This document shows, piece after piece, positions 10,824 to 18,622 of a DNA stretch of 64,000 bases. The notes below the pieces were generated by a model. It did not search any database and was not told where the DNA came from. It saw only the letters and a program-made list of their open reading frames with translations. A program made the position numbers and the translations under genes. Source of the stretch: Myxococcales bacterium (GTDB taxonomy: Bacteria > Myxococcota_A > Polyangia > Polyangiales > Houyiibacteriaceae); NCBI GenBank assembly GCA_029863605.1, contig JAOTVB010000017.1, positions 1 through 64,000 of the forward strand, read 5' to 3'. Within the stretch, counting starts at the first letter, position 1, and each line of letters opens with the position of its first letter.

Positions 10824-11462
10824 CTATTCAACGTTTGCGTGGCTTTTGTCAAGTCTGCGGAGGAATCCGTCGATGACGACCGTCGGCTCCTCTGCATGAT
10901 AGACAGCGCGCCGAACGGCGACCCCGTGTGCGCCGGCCTCGAGGAGCGGGCTCACATCCTCCGGCCCGATGCCACCGAGTGCGAACACCGGAATCTGGAG
11001 GCCCGCGATCGCCCGCCGAAAACCGTCCACCCCGATCGGCGGATTCTTGCCGGGGACTTGGAACACGGGGCTCAGGAATGCATACGTGGCCCCAGCCTGT
11101 TGCGCGGCGACAAGGCCCGGGCGATCGTGCCGCGATACACCGATCATCTCGAGGCGCGGCCATCGTTGGCGGACGCGCGCGATCGGCAACCCGGTTTCCG
11201 GCAGGTGGACCCCGTCGGCGCCGATGATCTGAGCCACGTCGGCGCGCTGGTTCACCACCAAGGGACTTCCGCCCGGCGCAGTCAGCTCCCGTAGCTCGCG
11301 CCCCCAGTCGATCAGCTTTCGATCGGGGGCGTGTTTCGCGCGGAGCTGAATCCCGATCTCAGCACTCCCCCGACCATCGAGCGCTCGTCGCAAGGGAGCG
11401 ACCGGTCCGGCCCGGTGATCCGGGCTTGTGATGATCCAGATCCGCGGAAGCTCCCTCGGCAT
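10824..11462 (-). CDS. thiE: Thiamine phosphate synthase / TenI family protein
   Basis: TIM-barrel protein of 212 residues. ThiE joins HMP-PP with thiazole phosphate to give thiamine phosphate; TenI, the close paralogue, aromatises the thiazole. Visible motifs are IGIQLRAKHAPDRKL, VVNQRADVAQIIGADGVHLPE, the SRHD stretch, TYAFLSPVF and PVFALGGIGPEDV. Two points lean towards TenI: GVHLPE rather than GVHLGQ, and NQR instead of the usual NDR. The thiS-thiG context fits either. The gene symbol is therefore tentative. The gap to thiG is 13 bp. Confidence 0.75.
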   Translation of the reverse strand: MPRELPRIWIITSPDHRAGPVAPLRRALDGRGSAEIGIQLRAKHAPDRKLIDWGRELRELTAPGGSPLVVNQRADVAQIIGADGVHLPETGLPIARVRQRWPRLEMIGVSRHDRPGLVAAQQAGATYAFLSPVFQVPGKNPPIGVDGFRRAIAGLQIPVFALGGIGPEDVSPLLEAGAHGVAVRRAVYHAEEPTVVIDGFLRRLDKSHANVE

Positions 11463-11475
11463 CGATTATTCGTGG

Positions 11476-12273
11476 TTAGGATCGGCCGTCTTGGTCAGAG
11501 CCGATCACGCCTGCGATCGGGCTCGAGGCGGTAGCGTAAAGCTTTCGCTGGATTCGACCCGCGAGAAACGCATCGCGGCCCGCCTGCACGGCGAGCTTCA
11601 TCGCGCGCGCCATTCTCACCGGGTCCTTGGCGCCGGCGATCGCGGTGTTCATCAGAACCCCGTCGATCCCGAGCTCCATGGCGACCGCTGCGTCAGAGGC
11701 GGTGCCCACACCGGCGTCTACGATCACCGGGACGCCGGCGTGTTTTACGATGATTTCGATGTTGAATGGGTTGCGGACGCCGAGGCCGCTTCCGATCGGT
11801 GCGGCGAGCGGCATGACCGCCGCGCAGCCGAGGTCTTCGAGACGCCGCGCCGCGACCGGATCGTCATTGAAGTATGGCAGAACTGTGAATCCGTCATCGA
11901 CCAGGGCCTTGGCTGCCTCGATCGTTGCCGGCACATCTGGAAAGAGGGTTTTTTCGTCGCCGATGACCTCGAGCTTCACCAACGGCGTGTCGAGGAGCTC
12001 CCGAGCCAAGCGCGCCGTTCGAACCGCATCTTCGGAGGTATAACAGCCGGCGGTGTTGGGAAGCAGGGTGTAGCCGCCTTCCTGAAGCACCGACATGATC
12101 GACTCGCTACCCTTCGCCTTCAAGTCGACGCGGCGCACCGCCACGGTTACGACCTCACACCCTGACGCCTCGAGAGCTCCCCTCGCCGTATCGAGATCAG
12201 GATACTTGCCAGTGCCCGTAAACAGCCTTGACCGAAACTCGAACTGGTCGATCTTCAGGATGTCTTCCGGCAC
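11476..12273 (-). CDS. thiG: Thiazole synthase ThiG
   Basis: Builds the thiazole phosphate carboxylate of thiamine from deoxyxylulose-5-phosphate, dehydroglycine and ThiS thiocarboxylate. The 265-residue protein shows the ThiG hallmarks [22 protein letters not shown] at the N-terminus (split here only for citation), [31 protein letters not shown] with the Schiff-base Lys region, and [15 protein letters not shown] is the start, directly after the thiS TGA (TGAGTG), so translation is coupled. Confidence 0.96.
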   Translation of the reverse strand: MPEDILKIDQFEFRSRLFTGTGKYPDLDTARGALEASGCEVVTVAVRRVDLKAKGSESIMSVLQEGGYTLLPNTAGCYTSEDAVRTARLARELLDTPLVKLEVIGDEKTLFPDVPATIEAAKALVDDGFTVLPYFNDDPVAARRLEDLGCAAVMPLAAPIGSGLGVRNPFNIEIIVKHAGVPVIVDAGVGTASDAAVAMELGIDGVLMNTAIAGAKDPVRMARAMKLAVQAGRDAFLAGRIQRKLYATASSPIAGVIGSDQDGRS

Positions 12274-12474
12274 TCAACCGCCTCCTACGAAATGGACCAC
12301 CTCGACGCGATCGCCCTCGGCAAGCCGAGTGTGGGCATGCTGCGCCCGCGGCACGACTTCTTCATTGCGCTCGACGGCAACCAGGGTGTCCGCGAGCCCT
12401 AACGAGGCCAGTAACTCCCCGATCGTCGTGTTTGATTCCACCTGTCGTTCCTCACCGTTTACGACGAGACGCAT
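12274..12474 (-). CDS. thiS: Sulfur carrier protein ThiS
   Basis: A 66-residue ubiquitin-fold sulfur carrier that donates sulfur to ThiG as a C-terminal thiocarboxylate. It starts [13 protein letters not shown] and ends in the diagnostic [10 protein letters not shown], with the Gly-Gly tail. The ATG at 12474 is supported by a TTGCCG-17-TACCCT promoter whose -10 ends exactly 6 nt upstream. A much longer open frame runs upstream on this strand but is antisense to the methyltransferase gene and was not used. Confidence 0.93.
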   Translation of the reverse strand: MRLVVNGEERQVESNTTIGELLASLGLADTLVAVERNEEVVPRAQHAHTRLAEGDRVEVVHFVGGG

Positions 12475-12480
12475 GCGCAG

Positions 12481-12509
12481 AGGGTAGGGCGGCCCTCGAG
12501 GCGCGGCAA
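12481..12509 (-). promoter_or_regulatory. thiS-operon promoter, leaderless
   Basis: Minus strand TTGCCG (12509-12504), 17 bp, TACCCT (12486-12481), then 6 nt to the thiS ATG. The 84-bp gap between thiS and the divergent methyltransferase leaves no room for a TPP riboswitch ahead of this start. Confidence 0.6.
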
Positions 12510-12546
12510 GCGGTTCGGATCGATGGGCTCGGCGGACGCCGGATGA

Positions 12547-12552
12547 TAGGCT
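12547..12552 (+). promoter_or_regulatory. -10 element of the orphan methyltransferase, leaderless
   Basis: TAGGCT ends 6 nt before the GTG at 12559. No convincing -35 is seen at 16-18 bp (TGGGCT at 17 bp). Confidence 0.4.
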
Positions 12553-12558
12553 CGTGGC

Positions 12559-13410
12559 GTGAAGAAGATCTTGGAAGGCGACAATCTTTCCCTGCTGCGG
12601 ACACTCCCTCGGGCGTTTGCCAGGCTCATCTACATCGATCCTCCGTTCAACACTGGCCGCAGACAGACCAGAGAGCGCATGCAAGTGAAAGCCGCCGCCG
12701 ACGGAGAGCGTGTAGGTTTCGGCGGCCGGCGATACGAGATCGAGCGTGTCGAAAGCCCCACGTACGAGGACGACTTCGAAGACTACGTGTCGTTCTTGAC
12801 CGCTCGTATCGAAGCGGCGCTGCCCTGTTTGACCCCGGACGGCTCGCTTTTCGTGCACCTCGACTACCGCGAAGCACACTATGTCAAGGTCGCGCTCGAT
12901 CGGCTTCTCGGCCGAGATCGGTTCCGAAACGAAATCATCTGGGCGTACGATTTCGGAGGGCGCCCGAAGCGCTGGTGGCCGGCCAAGCACGACACCATCC
13001 TTTGGTACGCTCTCGACACGAAGCACTACGTCTTCCAATTCGACGAAATGGACCGCATTCCTTACATGGCGCCCGGCCTCGTCGGAAAAGAAAAAGCAGC
13101 TCGAGGCAAGACACCGACCGACGTGTGGTGGCACACCATCGTTCCCACCAGCGGCAAAGAGAAGACCGGTTACCCTACCCAGAAGCCCCTCGGCGTCCTC
13201 GAACGGATCATCAGAGTGCACAGCGAGCCGGGCGATACCGTCCTCGACTTCTTTGCGGGGAGCGGGACGACGGGTGAAGCGGCCGCGCGCCATGACCGGG
13301 GGTTCGTGCTGATCGACGAGAATCCGGAAGCCATCGCGGTCATGTCCAAGAGGCTCGGGCCTTGGCGTCCGGAGGTCGTTACGTCGTCGGAGCGCGCTAC
13401 CGCGGAATGA
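12559..13410 (+). CDS. Site-specific DNA methyltransferase (N6-adenine/N4-cytosine), orphan
   Basis: Transfers a methyl group from SAM to the exocyclic amino group of adenine or cytosine in a specific DNA sequence. The 283-residue protein carries the catalytic DPPF motif at residues 27-30 (YIDPPFNTG) and the SAM-binding FAGSGTTG at 232-239. That motif order is the beta-class permutation. The stretches [14 protein letters not shown] and [10 protein letters not shown] are also family-typical. No restriction endonuclease gene lies beside it; neighbours are thiS (divergent) and a glutaminyl cyclase (convergent, 14-bp overlap). It could be regulatory or the remnant of a restriction system. The recognition site cannot be read from the sequence. 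Confidence 0.88.
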   Translation: MKKILEGDNLSLLRTLPRAFARLIYIDPPFNTGRRQTRERMQVKAAADGERVGFGGRRYEIERVESPTYEDDFEDYVSFLTARIEAALPCLTPDGSLFVHLDYREAHYVKVALDRLLGRDRFRNEIIWAYDFGGRPKRWWPAKHDTILWYALDTKHYVFQFDEMDRIPYMAPGLVGKEKAARGKTPTDVWWHTIVPTSGKEKTGYPTQKPLGVLERIIRVHSEPGDTVLDFFAGSGTTGEAAARHDRGFVLIDENPEAIAVMSKRLGPWRPEVVTSSERATAE

Positions 13411-14296
13411 ACTCCACCTCGAACACCGCCGGCCAGAGCTTGCCGGTCAACAAAAACGTCTCCGTATCCGGCTTGTAAGCGATTCCGTTGAGCACATCGG
13501 CGCGCGCGGCCTCTTCACGCGAGAGCAGGCCCCTGGCGTCGATCGAGGCGGTCACTTCGCCAGTGGCGGAGTGTATGCGGACTATCTCTTGTCGCCGCCA
13601 GATATTTGCGTAGACGTGTGAACCTACGCATTCGAGCTCATTGAGCATGCGGACCGGGATGCCGTCTTGGCGGACCATCACCCGACGAAGAACCTTCAGC
13701 GTCTCGGGATCGCGAACAGTGAGGGTCGAGGACCCGTCGCTCATGATCAACGACGTGCCGTCGAAGCAGAGTCCCCAACCCTCGCCGTCGTACCGAAGGG
13801 TCCCTCGTTTTTCGAGCGTATCGACCTCGGAGACGATCGCCTGCCCCGAGCGCCACGTCAGCGTGATCAGCATTTCGTCAACGCGCGCCAGCCCCTCCCC
13901 GAAAAGCTCCCGGTCGAGCTTTCGCTCGGAGAGCACTTTCCCATCGTCGAGCCTTACTCTTCGAAGGGAGGACTTTCCGTACTGGCCGGTGCTTTCGTAG
14001 ACGAATCCGTCGTGCCAAATCAGGCCTTGGGTGAAGGCTTTGGTGTCGTGGGGATACCGCTTCAACACCCGGGTGCGGAGCGCCTCGATTTCGGCCTTCG
14101 ACGCCGCAGGCTGAGAATCCGCGGGCGGTATCTCGACTGGCGCCACCGTCTCTTCGGTTGGCTCTCGAAACTTCGGTACGAGGAAAACGCCAACGGCGAC
14201 TGCCCCGCCGACGAGCATGCCGGCCCACATGACACGAGTGGATCGCTGCTCGGCGCGCTTCACTGCTTCGGTGTGCCGTCGTTTGGCCCGGGCCAT
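13397..14296 (-). CDS. Glutaminyl-peptide cyclotransferase (glutamine cyclase)
   Basis: Predicted five-bladed beta-propeller glutaminyl cyclase, which turns N-terminal glutamine of exported peptides into pyroglutamate. The 299-residue protein has a positively charged N-terminus and one membrane segment (residues ~21-41, [19 protein letters not shown]), so it is anchored with the propeller outside the cytoplasm. Family stretches include [49 protein letters not shown] and [21 protein letters not shown]. It ends overlapping the methyltransferase tail to tail. Confidence 0.88.
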   Translation of the reverse strand: MARAKRRHTEAVKRAEQRSTRVMWAGMLVGGAVAVGVFLVPKFREPTEETVAPVEIPPADSQPAASKAEIEALRTRVLKRYPHDTKAFTQGLIWHDGFVYESTGQYGKSSLRRVRLDDGKVLSERKLDRELFGEGLARVDEMLITLTWRSGQAIVSEVDTLEKRGTLRYDGEGWGLCFDGTSLIMSDGSSTLTVRDPETLKVLRRVMVRQDGIPVRMLNELECVGSHVYANIWRRQEIVRIHSATGEVTASIDARGLLSREEAARADVLNGIAYKPDTETFLLTGKLWPAVFEVEFIPR

Positions 14297-14305
14297 GCAG
14301 GCCCG

Positions 14306-14334
14306 AGCCTAGTATTCTCGAGTGGGGACGCCAA
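14306..14334 (-). promoter_or_regulatory. Glutaminyl cyclase promoter
   Basis: Minus strand TTGGCG (14334-14329), 17 bp, TAGGCT (14311-14306), 9 nt before the ATG. Its -35 lies only 3 bp from the -35 of the divergent alr promoter. Confidence 0.55.
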
Positions 14335-14337
14335 TGC

Positions 14338-14366
14338 TTGACGCCGGCGACGGCACCCACTAGCCA
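14338..14366 (+). promoter_or_regulatory. alr promoter, leaderless
   Basis: TTGACG (14338-14343), 17 bp, TAGCCA (14361-14366), then 6 nt to the GTG at 14373. This fixes GTG 14373 as the likely start of alr and predicts a leaderless mRNA. Confidence 0.6.
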
Positions 14367-14372
14367 GAACCC

Positions 14373-15527
14373 GTGCATCCCGACTCACCAACGCCTTTGC
14401 GGCCGCGACTCCAAAGTGCGGACGCCTCGCTTAGGCCTACCCGCGCGGAAATCATGCTGGACGCGATCGCCGACAACCTGCGTGTCGTCCGGGGCGTTGC
14501 GCAAGGCTGCAAGGTCCTTGCCGTCGTGAAAGCCGATGGGTACGGCCACGGGATCGTGCCGGTTTCCCGAAAGCTTCAGGCTGAGGGTGTCGACGGGTTT
14601 GGTGTCGCCTTGGCCGAGGAGGGGCTCGAGCTTCGAGAGGCGGGGATCGATCGGGCCATTCTCGTGCTCAATGGGATTCACGGGGGAGCGCATCGTGATG
14701 TGATCGCCTCGGGCCTCACCCCAGTGCTCTACGAGATCTCCGAGGCCGCCGCGTTCCACGCGGTTGCCGGCGGCCGACCAATCGACGTTCACTTGAAGGT
14801 CGACACGGGGATGGGACGGCTCGGCGTCCCGGTGGCTTCACTAGCGGAGTTTCTGACCGAGCTTCGGAGCCTTCCCTCGATTCGAATCGCGGGGCTCATG
14901 ACGCACCTCTCCACTGCCGACGCCGACCCGGACTTCGTCGCCGTCCAACTCAAGAGCTTCGCCCACGCTGACGGTCTCGTTCGAAGGTACGGCCATGATC
15001 CCGTCGTCCGACACGCCGCCAATAGCGCGGCGCTCTTCCGTCATCCTGAAGCGCACTTTGATTGGGTACGTCCCGGCATCGCTCTTTATGGCTATCCAGG
15101 TGCCGATTCGGTCGATGCACCACTTCGACCGGCCATGCGCTGGCGAACCGAGGTCATTCGACTCCGGATGCTCGAGCCAGGCGAAACGACTGGCTATGGT
15201 CGGACGTTTCGGGCGACGCGACAGATGCGCCTGGCGACAATTCCAGTCGGCTACGGAGATGGCCTTCTCCGCTCGGCGTCCAACCGCGCCGACGTCTTAG
15301 TCGGCGGACGCCGTTGTCCAGTGGTGGGCAACGTGTCGATGGATCTCACCACCATCGATGTGTCTACCGTGCCCGATGTTGCACTCGGCGACGAAGTGCT
15401 GCTTCTCGGCGAGCAAAACGGCGAGTCGCTCGATGCGCGCGACCTCGCACGGGCCACCGGAACGATACCGTACGAAGTCCTGACAAACGTGTCCCGTCGT
15501 GTGCCTCGCATCTATCTGAATGGGTGA
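14373..15527 (+). CDS. alr: Alanine racemase
   Basis: PLP enzyme that interconverts L- and D-alanine and so supplies D-Ala for peptidoglycan. The 384 residues match the family. The PLP lysine is in AVVKADGYGHG. The motif RPTRAEIMLDAIADNL corresponds to the usual RPTWAEIDLDAL start. VDTGMGRLG and the second-domain catalytic Tyr region PGETTGYGRTF are present, followed by VGNVSMDLTTIDVS. Translation from GTG 14373 is supported by the leaderless promoter; an internal ATG at 14454 would cut off the conserved N-terminus. Confidence 0.94.
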   Translation: MHPDSPTPLRPRLQSADASLRPTRAEIMLDAIADNLRVVRGVAQGCKVLAVVKADGYGHGIVPVSRKLQAEGVDGFGVALAEEGLELREAGIDRAILVLNGIHGGAHRDVIASGLTPVLYEISEAAAFHAVAGGRPIDVHLKVDTGMGRLGVPVASLAEFLTELRSLPSIRIAGLMTHLSTADADPDFVAVQLKSFAHADGLVRRYGHDPVVRHAANSAALFRHPEAHFDWVRPGIALYGYPGADSVDAPLRPAMRWRTEVIRLRMLEPGETTGYGRTFRATRQMRLATIPVGYGDGLLRSASNRADVLVGGRRCPVVGNVSMDLTTIDVSTVPDVALGDEVLLLGEQNGESLDARDLARATGTIPYEVLTNVSRRVPRIYLNG

Positions 15528-15548
15528 CTTCCCCTGACCAAAACGTGG

Positions 15549-15554
15549 TATGAA
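15549..15554 (+). promoter_or_regulatory. Putative -10 of mlaEF, leaderless-type spacing
   Basis: TATGAA ends 5 nt before the mlaE GTG at 15560. A GTGACT (15524-15529) could serve as -35 but the spacing is 19 bp, so the call is tentative. Confidence 0.35.
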
Positions 15555-15559
15555 ACCCC

Positions 15560-16408
15560 GTGACCGGCGCAGCCCCCACGGCGTCATCGGCCCCCGAAAA
15601 ACTCGGTAAAGTGCGCAGCGCCGCGCGTGACGCGGGCCAGTGGTTGGCCAAGTTGCTGCTTGCGCCTTTCGCCGAAATCGGTGCCCTGACTAAGCTCTTC
15701 GCAGAGGCGATTTTTTGGGGGATTCGGCCGCCGTACCGGGTGCGCTTGTTCGTCGAGTCGATGGAGTTCGTCGGCATAGGCTCGGTTTTCCTCGTGTCGT
15801 TGACCGCGCTCTTCGTGGGCGCCGTCCTCGCTCTACAGTTGGTCGACGGCTTCCGGGATTTCGGCGCCGAGAACCAGACCGGAGCCGTGATCGGTCTCGC
15901 GCTTGCGCGAGAGGTGGGCCCCGTGTTTGCGGCCCTCATGGTGACCAGCCGTGCGGGGAGCGCCATGACGACGGAGCTCGGCTCGATGCGCGTCACGAAC
16001 CAAATCGACGCTTTGGTCACGATGGCGGTGAACCCCGTGCAATATCTCGTCGTGCCCCGGGTGGTGGCGGGCTTCGTGATGTTGCCGGTGTTGACGATGC
16101 TCTTCAACGTCGTTGGCGTGTTCGGCGCTTTCTCCGTGGCGGTGTTCTTCTTGGGGCTCGATCCTGGTGTCTTCATGGACCGCTTGCAGTGGCTGGTCGA
16201 TTGGGACGACGTATCGCAGGGACTCATCAAGGCCATGGTCTTTGGCGTCGCCGTCACGTTGATCGCGTGTCGACAAGGCTTTTTTGCGAAAGGCGGCGCA
16301 GCAGGAGTAGGGCGCGCCACCAATCGGGCCGTCGTCCACAGCGCGATCGCGATCCTGATGCTCGACTACCTGGTTACGAGCATGGTCCTCGGCGAGGGGC
16401 TTTTCTGA
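15560..16408 (+). CDS. mlaE: MlaE/YrbE-type lipid ABC transporter permease
   Basis: Inner-membrane permease of an MCE/Mla-type ABC transporter that moves phospholipids between the inner and outer membranes. The 282-residue protein has an amphipathic N-terminal part and about five hydrophobic segments. It carries the MlaE signatures FVGAVLALQ, LAREVGPVFAALMVTSRAGSA and TELGSMRVTNQIDAL, and the C-terminal YLVTSMVLGEGLF. The stop overlaps the mlaF ATG (TGATG). The substrate-binding MCE subunit mlaD, normally next, is not found downstream. Confidence 0.93.
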   Translation: MTGAAPTASSAPEKLGKVRSAARDAGQWLAKLLLAPFAEIGALTKLFAEAIFWGIRPPYRVRLFVESMEFVGIGSVFLVSLTALFVGAVLALQLVDGFRDFGAENQTGAVIGLALAREVGPVFAALMVTSRAGSAMTTELGSMRVTNQIDALVTMAVNPVQYLVVPRVVAGFVMLPVLTMLFNVVGVFGAFSVAVFFLGLDPGVFMDRLQWLVDWDDVSQGLIKAMVFGVAVTLIACRQGFFAKGGAAGVGRATNRAVVHSAIAILMLDYLVTSMVLGEGLF

Positions 16409-17220
16409 TGAGGGTCTTTCGACGCAACCTGATGGGCGTGACTCGCCCCCAAATGGCGGAGGAAGTCAAGACCAACCCCATCCACGTGCAGATCCGGGAT
16501 GTTCACAAGTCGTATGGCGATCACCACGTGCTGCGGGGGGTGTCGCTCGACATTTATCGCGGCAAGACCAATTTGGTCATCGGTCCATCGGGTTCCGGCA
16601 AGAGCGTGCTCATGCGGCAACTGATCCGCCTCGAAAAACCGGACTCCGGAGAGATTTGGGTCAATGGTGTCGACTTTGCCCGTCTTGCAGGCCTGGATCT
16701 CGCCGCCAGACGCCGCACTTTCGGCATGGTGTTTCAGATGTCCGCACTGTTCGATTCGATGACCGTGTTCGACAACGTAGCCTTTCCCCTGCGCGAGCAT
16801 ACCGATCTCCCGCGCAAAGAGATTCGGGCCCGCGTCATGGACCGGCTGGAAGGGTTAGGCATCGCCGAGGCTTCACACAAAATGCCGGCGGAGCTTTCCG
16901 GCGGGATGCAGAAGCGTGTTGCGGTGGCGCGAGCGATGATCCTCGAAAGTGAAATCCTCATCTATGATGAGCCGACCACGGGCCTCGATCCGATCACCAC
17001 CGAGATGGTCGACGACCTCATCGCCGAAGCCGAAGAAATGTTCGGGGTCACTTCGGTGGTCATCAGCCACGACATGGCATCCGTCGTTCGCATCGCCGAT
17101 TATCTGAATTTTCTGCACGAAGGGCAGATCGCAGCGAGCGGAACCCCGAAACAGCTCCTTCACACCGACCATCCTGCCACTGCCGAGTTCATCCGCGCGT
17201 CCCGTATCACCCTCGACTGA
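16408..17220 (+). CDS. mlaF: MlaF-type lipid ABC transporter ATP-binding protein
   Basis: ATPase partner of MlaE. The 270-residue protein has Walker A GPSGSGKSVLMRQ, Q-loop MVFQMSALFDSMTV, signature LSGGMQKRVAVARA (the variant typical of MlaF/YrbF), Walker B ILIYDEPTTGLDP and an H-loop in VISHDMASV. The ATG overlaps the mlaE stop, which supports a single transcript. Upstream open frame in the same phase is a shadow of mlaE. The 3' end (DHPATAEFIRASRI) recurs as an isolated fragment on the other strand at 32425-32478. Confidence 0.94.
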   Translation: MRVFRRNLMGVTRPQMAEEVKTNPIHVQIRDVHKSYGDHHVLRGVSLDIYRGKTNLVIGPSGSGKSVLMRQLIRLEKPDSGEIWVNGVDFARLAGLDLAARRRTFGMVFQMSALFDSMTVFDNVAFPLREHTDLPRKEIRARVMDRLEGLGIAEASHKMPAELSGGMQKRVAVARAMILESEILIYDEPTTGLDPITTEMVDDLIAEAEEMFGVTSVVISHDMASVVRIADYLNFLHEGQIAASGTPKQLLHTDHPATAEFIRASRITLD

Positions 17221-17226
17221 GCGCAG

Positions 17227-17523
17227 CTAACGGACGCGGCGCCCCGAGACGAAGTACTGTGCGCCGAGCGGCAGCCAGCGCAGGCCGGATTCGATGCTTC
17301 TAAAGCCCGAGCCATTCCAGGGAAAGAAAAGGACGTAGCGCGCCGCAAGAAGCGACGAGCTCATCAACCTTGACGCGGATGAAGAAATCATGACTCTGTC
17401 CGGCGACGTCGATCGTTTGCTCGACCTCCGCGACGTAGCTTTGCTTGTACTCTTCGAACTCCACGAGACCTGCGTCGCAGGTTGCAGTACACGCAACAAC
17501 GCTGTACAAGGCTCGCGCCCCTT
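17227..17523 (-). pseudogene. Possible frameshifted small gene remnant
   Basis: The 323-bp gap between mlaF and the next gene holds no intact gene. On the minus strand two adjacent frames read as plausible protein. The first gives VVACTATCDAGLVEFEEYKQ up to DFFIRVKVDELVA. After a one-base shift near 17350 the second gives AARYVLFFPWNGSGFRSIE and LRWLPLGAQYFVSGRRVR, ending in TAG at 17227. Codons in the first part favour G/C at the third position. The C-terminus abuts the mlaF stop (6 bp). I do not recognise the family, and the upstream part overlaps the next gene's promoter, so the original start is lost. Confidence 0.3.
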
Positions 17524-17532
17524 TGGTAGGTT
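17503..17532 (+). promoter_or_regulatory. Putative glycosyltransferase promoter
   Basis: TGTACA (17503-17508), 18 bp, TAGGTT (17527-17532), then 11 nt to the ATG at 17544. The -35 is poor. Confidence 0.35.
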
Positions 17533-17543
17533 CGGATCGCCTC

Positions 17544-18533
17544 ATGCAACGCCCCGTGCTGTCACTCATCATTCCTATCTATAACGAGGAAGCCATCATC
17601 GCGGAGCTCAACCGCCGCCTCAAGGACTTCTTGCGCGAGATGGATGAGACGTGGGAGGTGGTGTTCGTCGACGACGGCTCGCAAGACCGCACGCCTGAGA
17701 TGCTCAACGAGATCGCTGCCGTAGAACCGCGCTACAAGGTCATCTCCTTTTCGCGCAACTTCGGGCACCAGGCAGCGATCACGGCGGGCATGGACCGCGC
17801 CGAAGGTGACGCCGTGGTCATCATGGATGCGGACCTCCAAGAACCACCTGAGGTCGTCACCGAAATGATCCAGAAGTGGCGCGAGGGGTACGACGTCGTG
17901 TACGGTCAGAGGTCCATTCGCTATGGAGAAAGCATCTTCAAGCGGGTGACCGCCGCCGCCTTCTACCGCCTGTTGCGTACGCTGATCCCGATCGAGATGC
18001 CGCTTGATACAGGCGATTTTCGGCTGATGAGTCGCAGAGTCGTCCTGTCGATGCGCGCCCTGCGCGAGCAACATCGGTTTATGCGCGCGATCGTGTCATG
18101 GCTGGGCTTCAGGCAAAAGGCAGTGCAGTACGAGCGACCGGAACGCTTCGCCGGCGAAACGAAATACCCACTTCGCAAGATGATGGGCTTCGCGATCGAC
18201 GGGATCACCTCGTTTTCAATCGTTCCACTTCGGCTTGCGACTTGGCTTGGGCTGTTTTCGGGGCTCGTTGCGATCGCCACCTCGGGCTGGGCACTCTACG
18301 CAGCAATCGCGGGCCGGACCGTTCCAGGTTGGGCGACGATCATGATCGCGGTGGCGTTGGCTTCGTCGGCCCAGCTCATCATGACGGGAATCCTTGGCGA
18401 ATACGTTGGCCGGATCTACGAAGAAGTGAAACGCCGTCCGCTCTACGTGGTAGCCGACACGCTGAATCTTCCGTCGACCGAAAGCTCATCGGCGACTGCG
18501 GAACCTTCGGCCGACACCTCGCCAGAGTACTGA
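17544..18533 (+). CDS. Family 2 glycosyltransferase, polyprenyl-phosphate sugar synthase type
   Basis: Predicted to transfer a sugar from a nucleotide sugar to a polyprenyl phosphate carrier at the inner membrane (DPM1/GtrB/ArnC type). The 329-residue protein begins LSLIIPIYNEEAII, has VFVDDGSQDRTPEML, the SRNFGHQAAITAGM stretch, and the metal-binding DAD motif in VVIMDADLQEPPEV. Two hydrophobic segments lie at the C-terminus (residues ~235-310). ATG 17544 is chosen because it starts right at the GT2 fold; an upstream extension in the same frame has no coding character. It opens the accessory surface locus. Confidence 0.88.
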   Translation: MQRPVLSLIIPIYNEEAIIAELNRRLKDFLREMDETWEVVFVDDGSQDRTPEMLNEIAAVEPRYKVISFSRNFGHQAAITAGMDRAEGDAVVIMDADLQEPPEVVTEMIQKWREGYDVVYGQRSIRYGESIFKRVTAAAFYRLLRTLIPIEMPLDTGDFRLMSRRVVLSMRALREQHRFMRAIVSWLGFRQKAVQYERPERFAGETKYPLRKMMGFAIDGITSFSIVPLRLATWLGLFSGLVAIATSGWALYAAIAGRTVPGWATIMIAVALASSAQLIMTGILGEYVGRIYEEVKRRPLYVVADTLNLPSTESSSATAEPSADTSPEY

Positions 18534-18550
18534 TCGGCGCGTGAACTTGT

Positions 18551-18578
18551 TTGGCTATTTCCGAATCGCGACTACGAT
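18551..18578 (+). promoter_or_regulatory. Putative promoter of the membrane protein gene
   Basis: TTGGCT (18551-18556), 16 bp, TACGAT (18573-18578). The predicted transcript start is near 18585, downstream of the in-frame TTG at 18551, which supports a start further in. Confidence 0.4.
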
Positions 18579-18622
18579 GCACGAGTGCTTGGGACAGGAT
18601 CCAACCGTCAGTCGAGCATGAC

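Noticed and set aside
10015-10899. Plus-strand open frame of about 294 codons
   Set aside because: Antisense to purQ and the S26-like gene; composition reflects the complement of their codons.
11428-12165. Plus-strand open frame of about 245 codons
   Set aside because: Shadow of thiG on the opposite strand, with no recognisable motif.
12475-12558. TPP riboswitch ahead of thiS
   Set aside because: Only 84 bp separate thiS from the divergent gene and the predicted transcript starts at the start codon; no THI-box pattern was seen.
12475-13293. Long minus-strand open frame extending thiS upstream
   Set aside because: It is wholly antisense to the DNA methyltransferase, and thiS has a family-typical start with a promoter directly before it.
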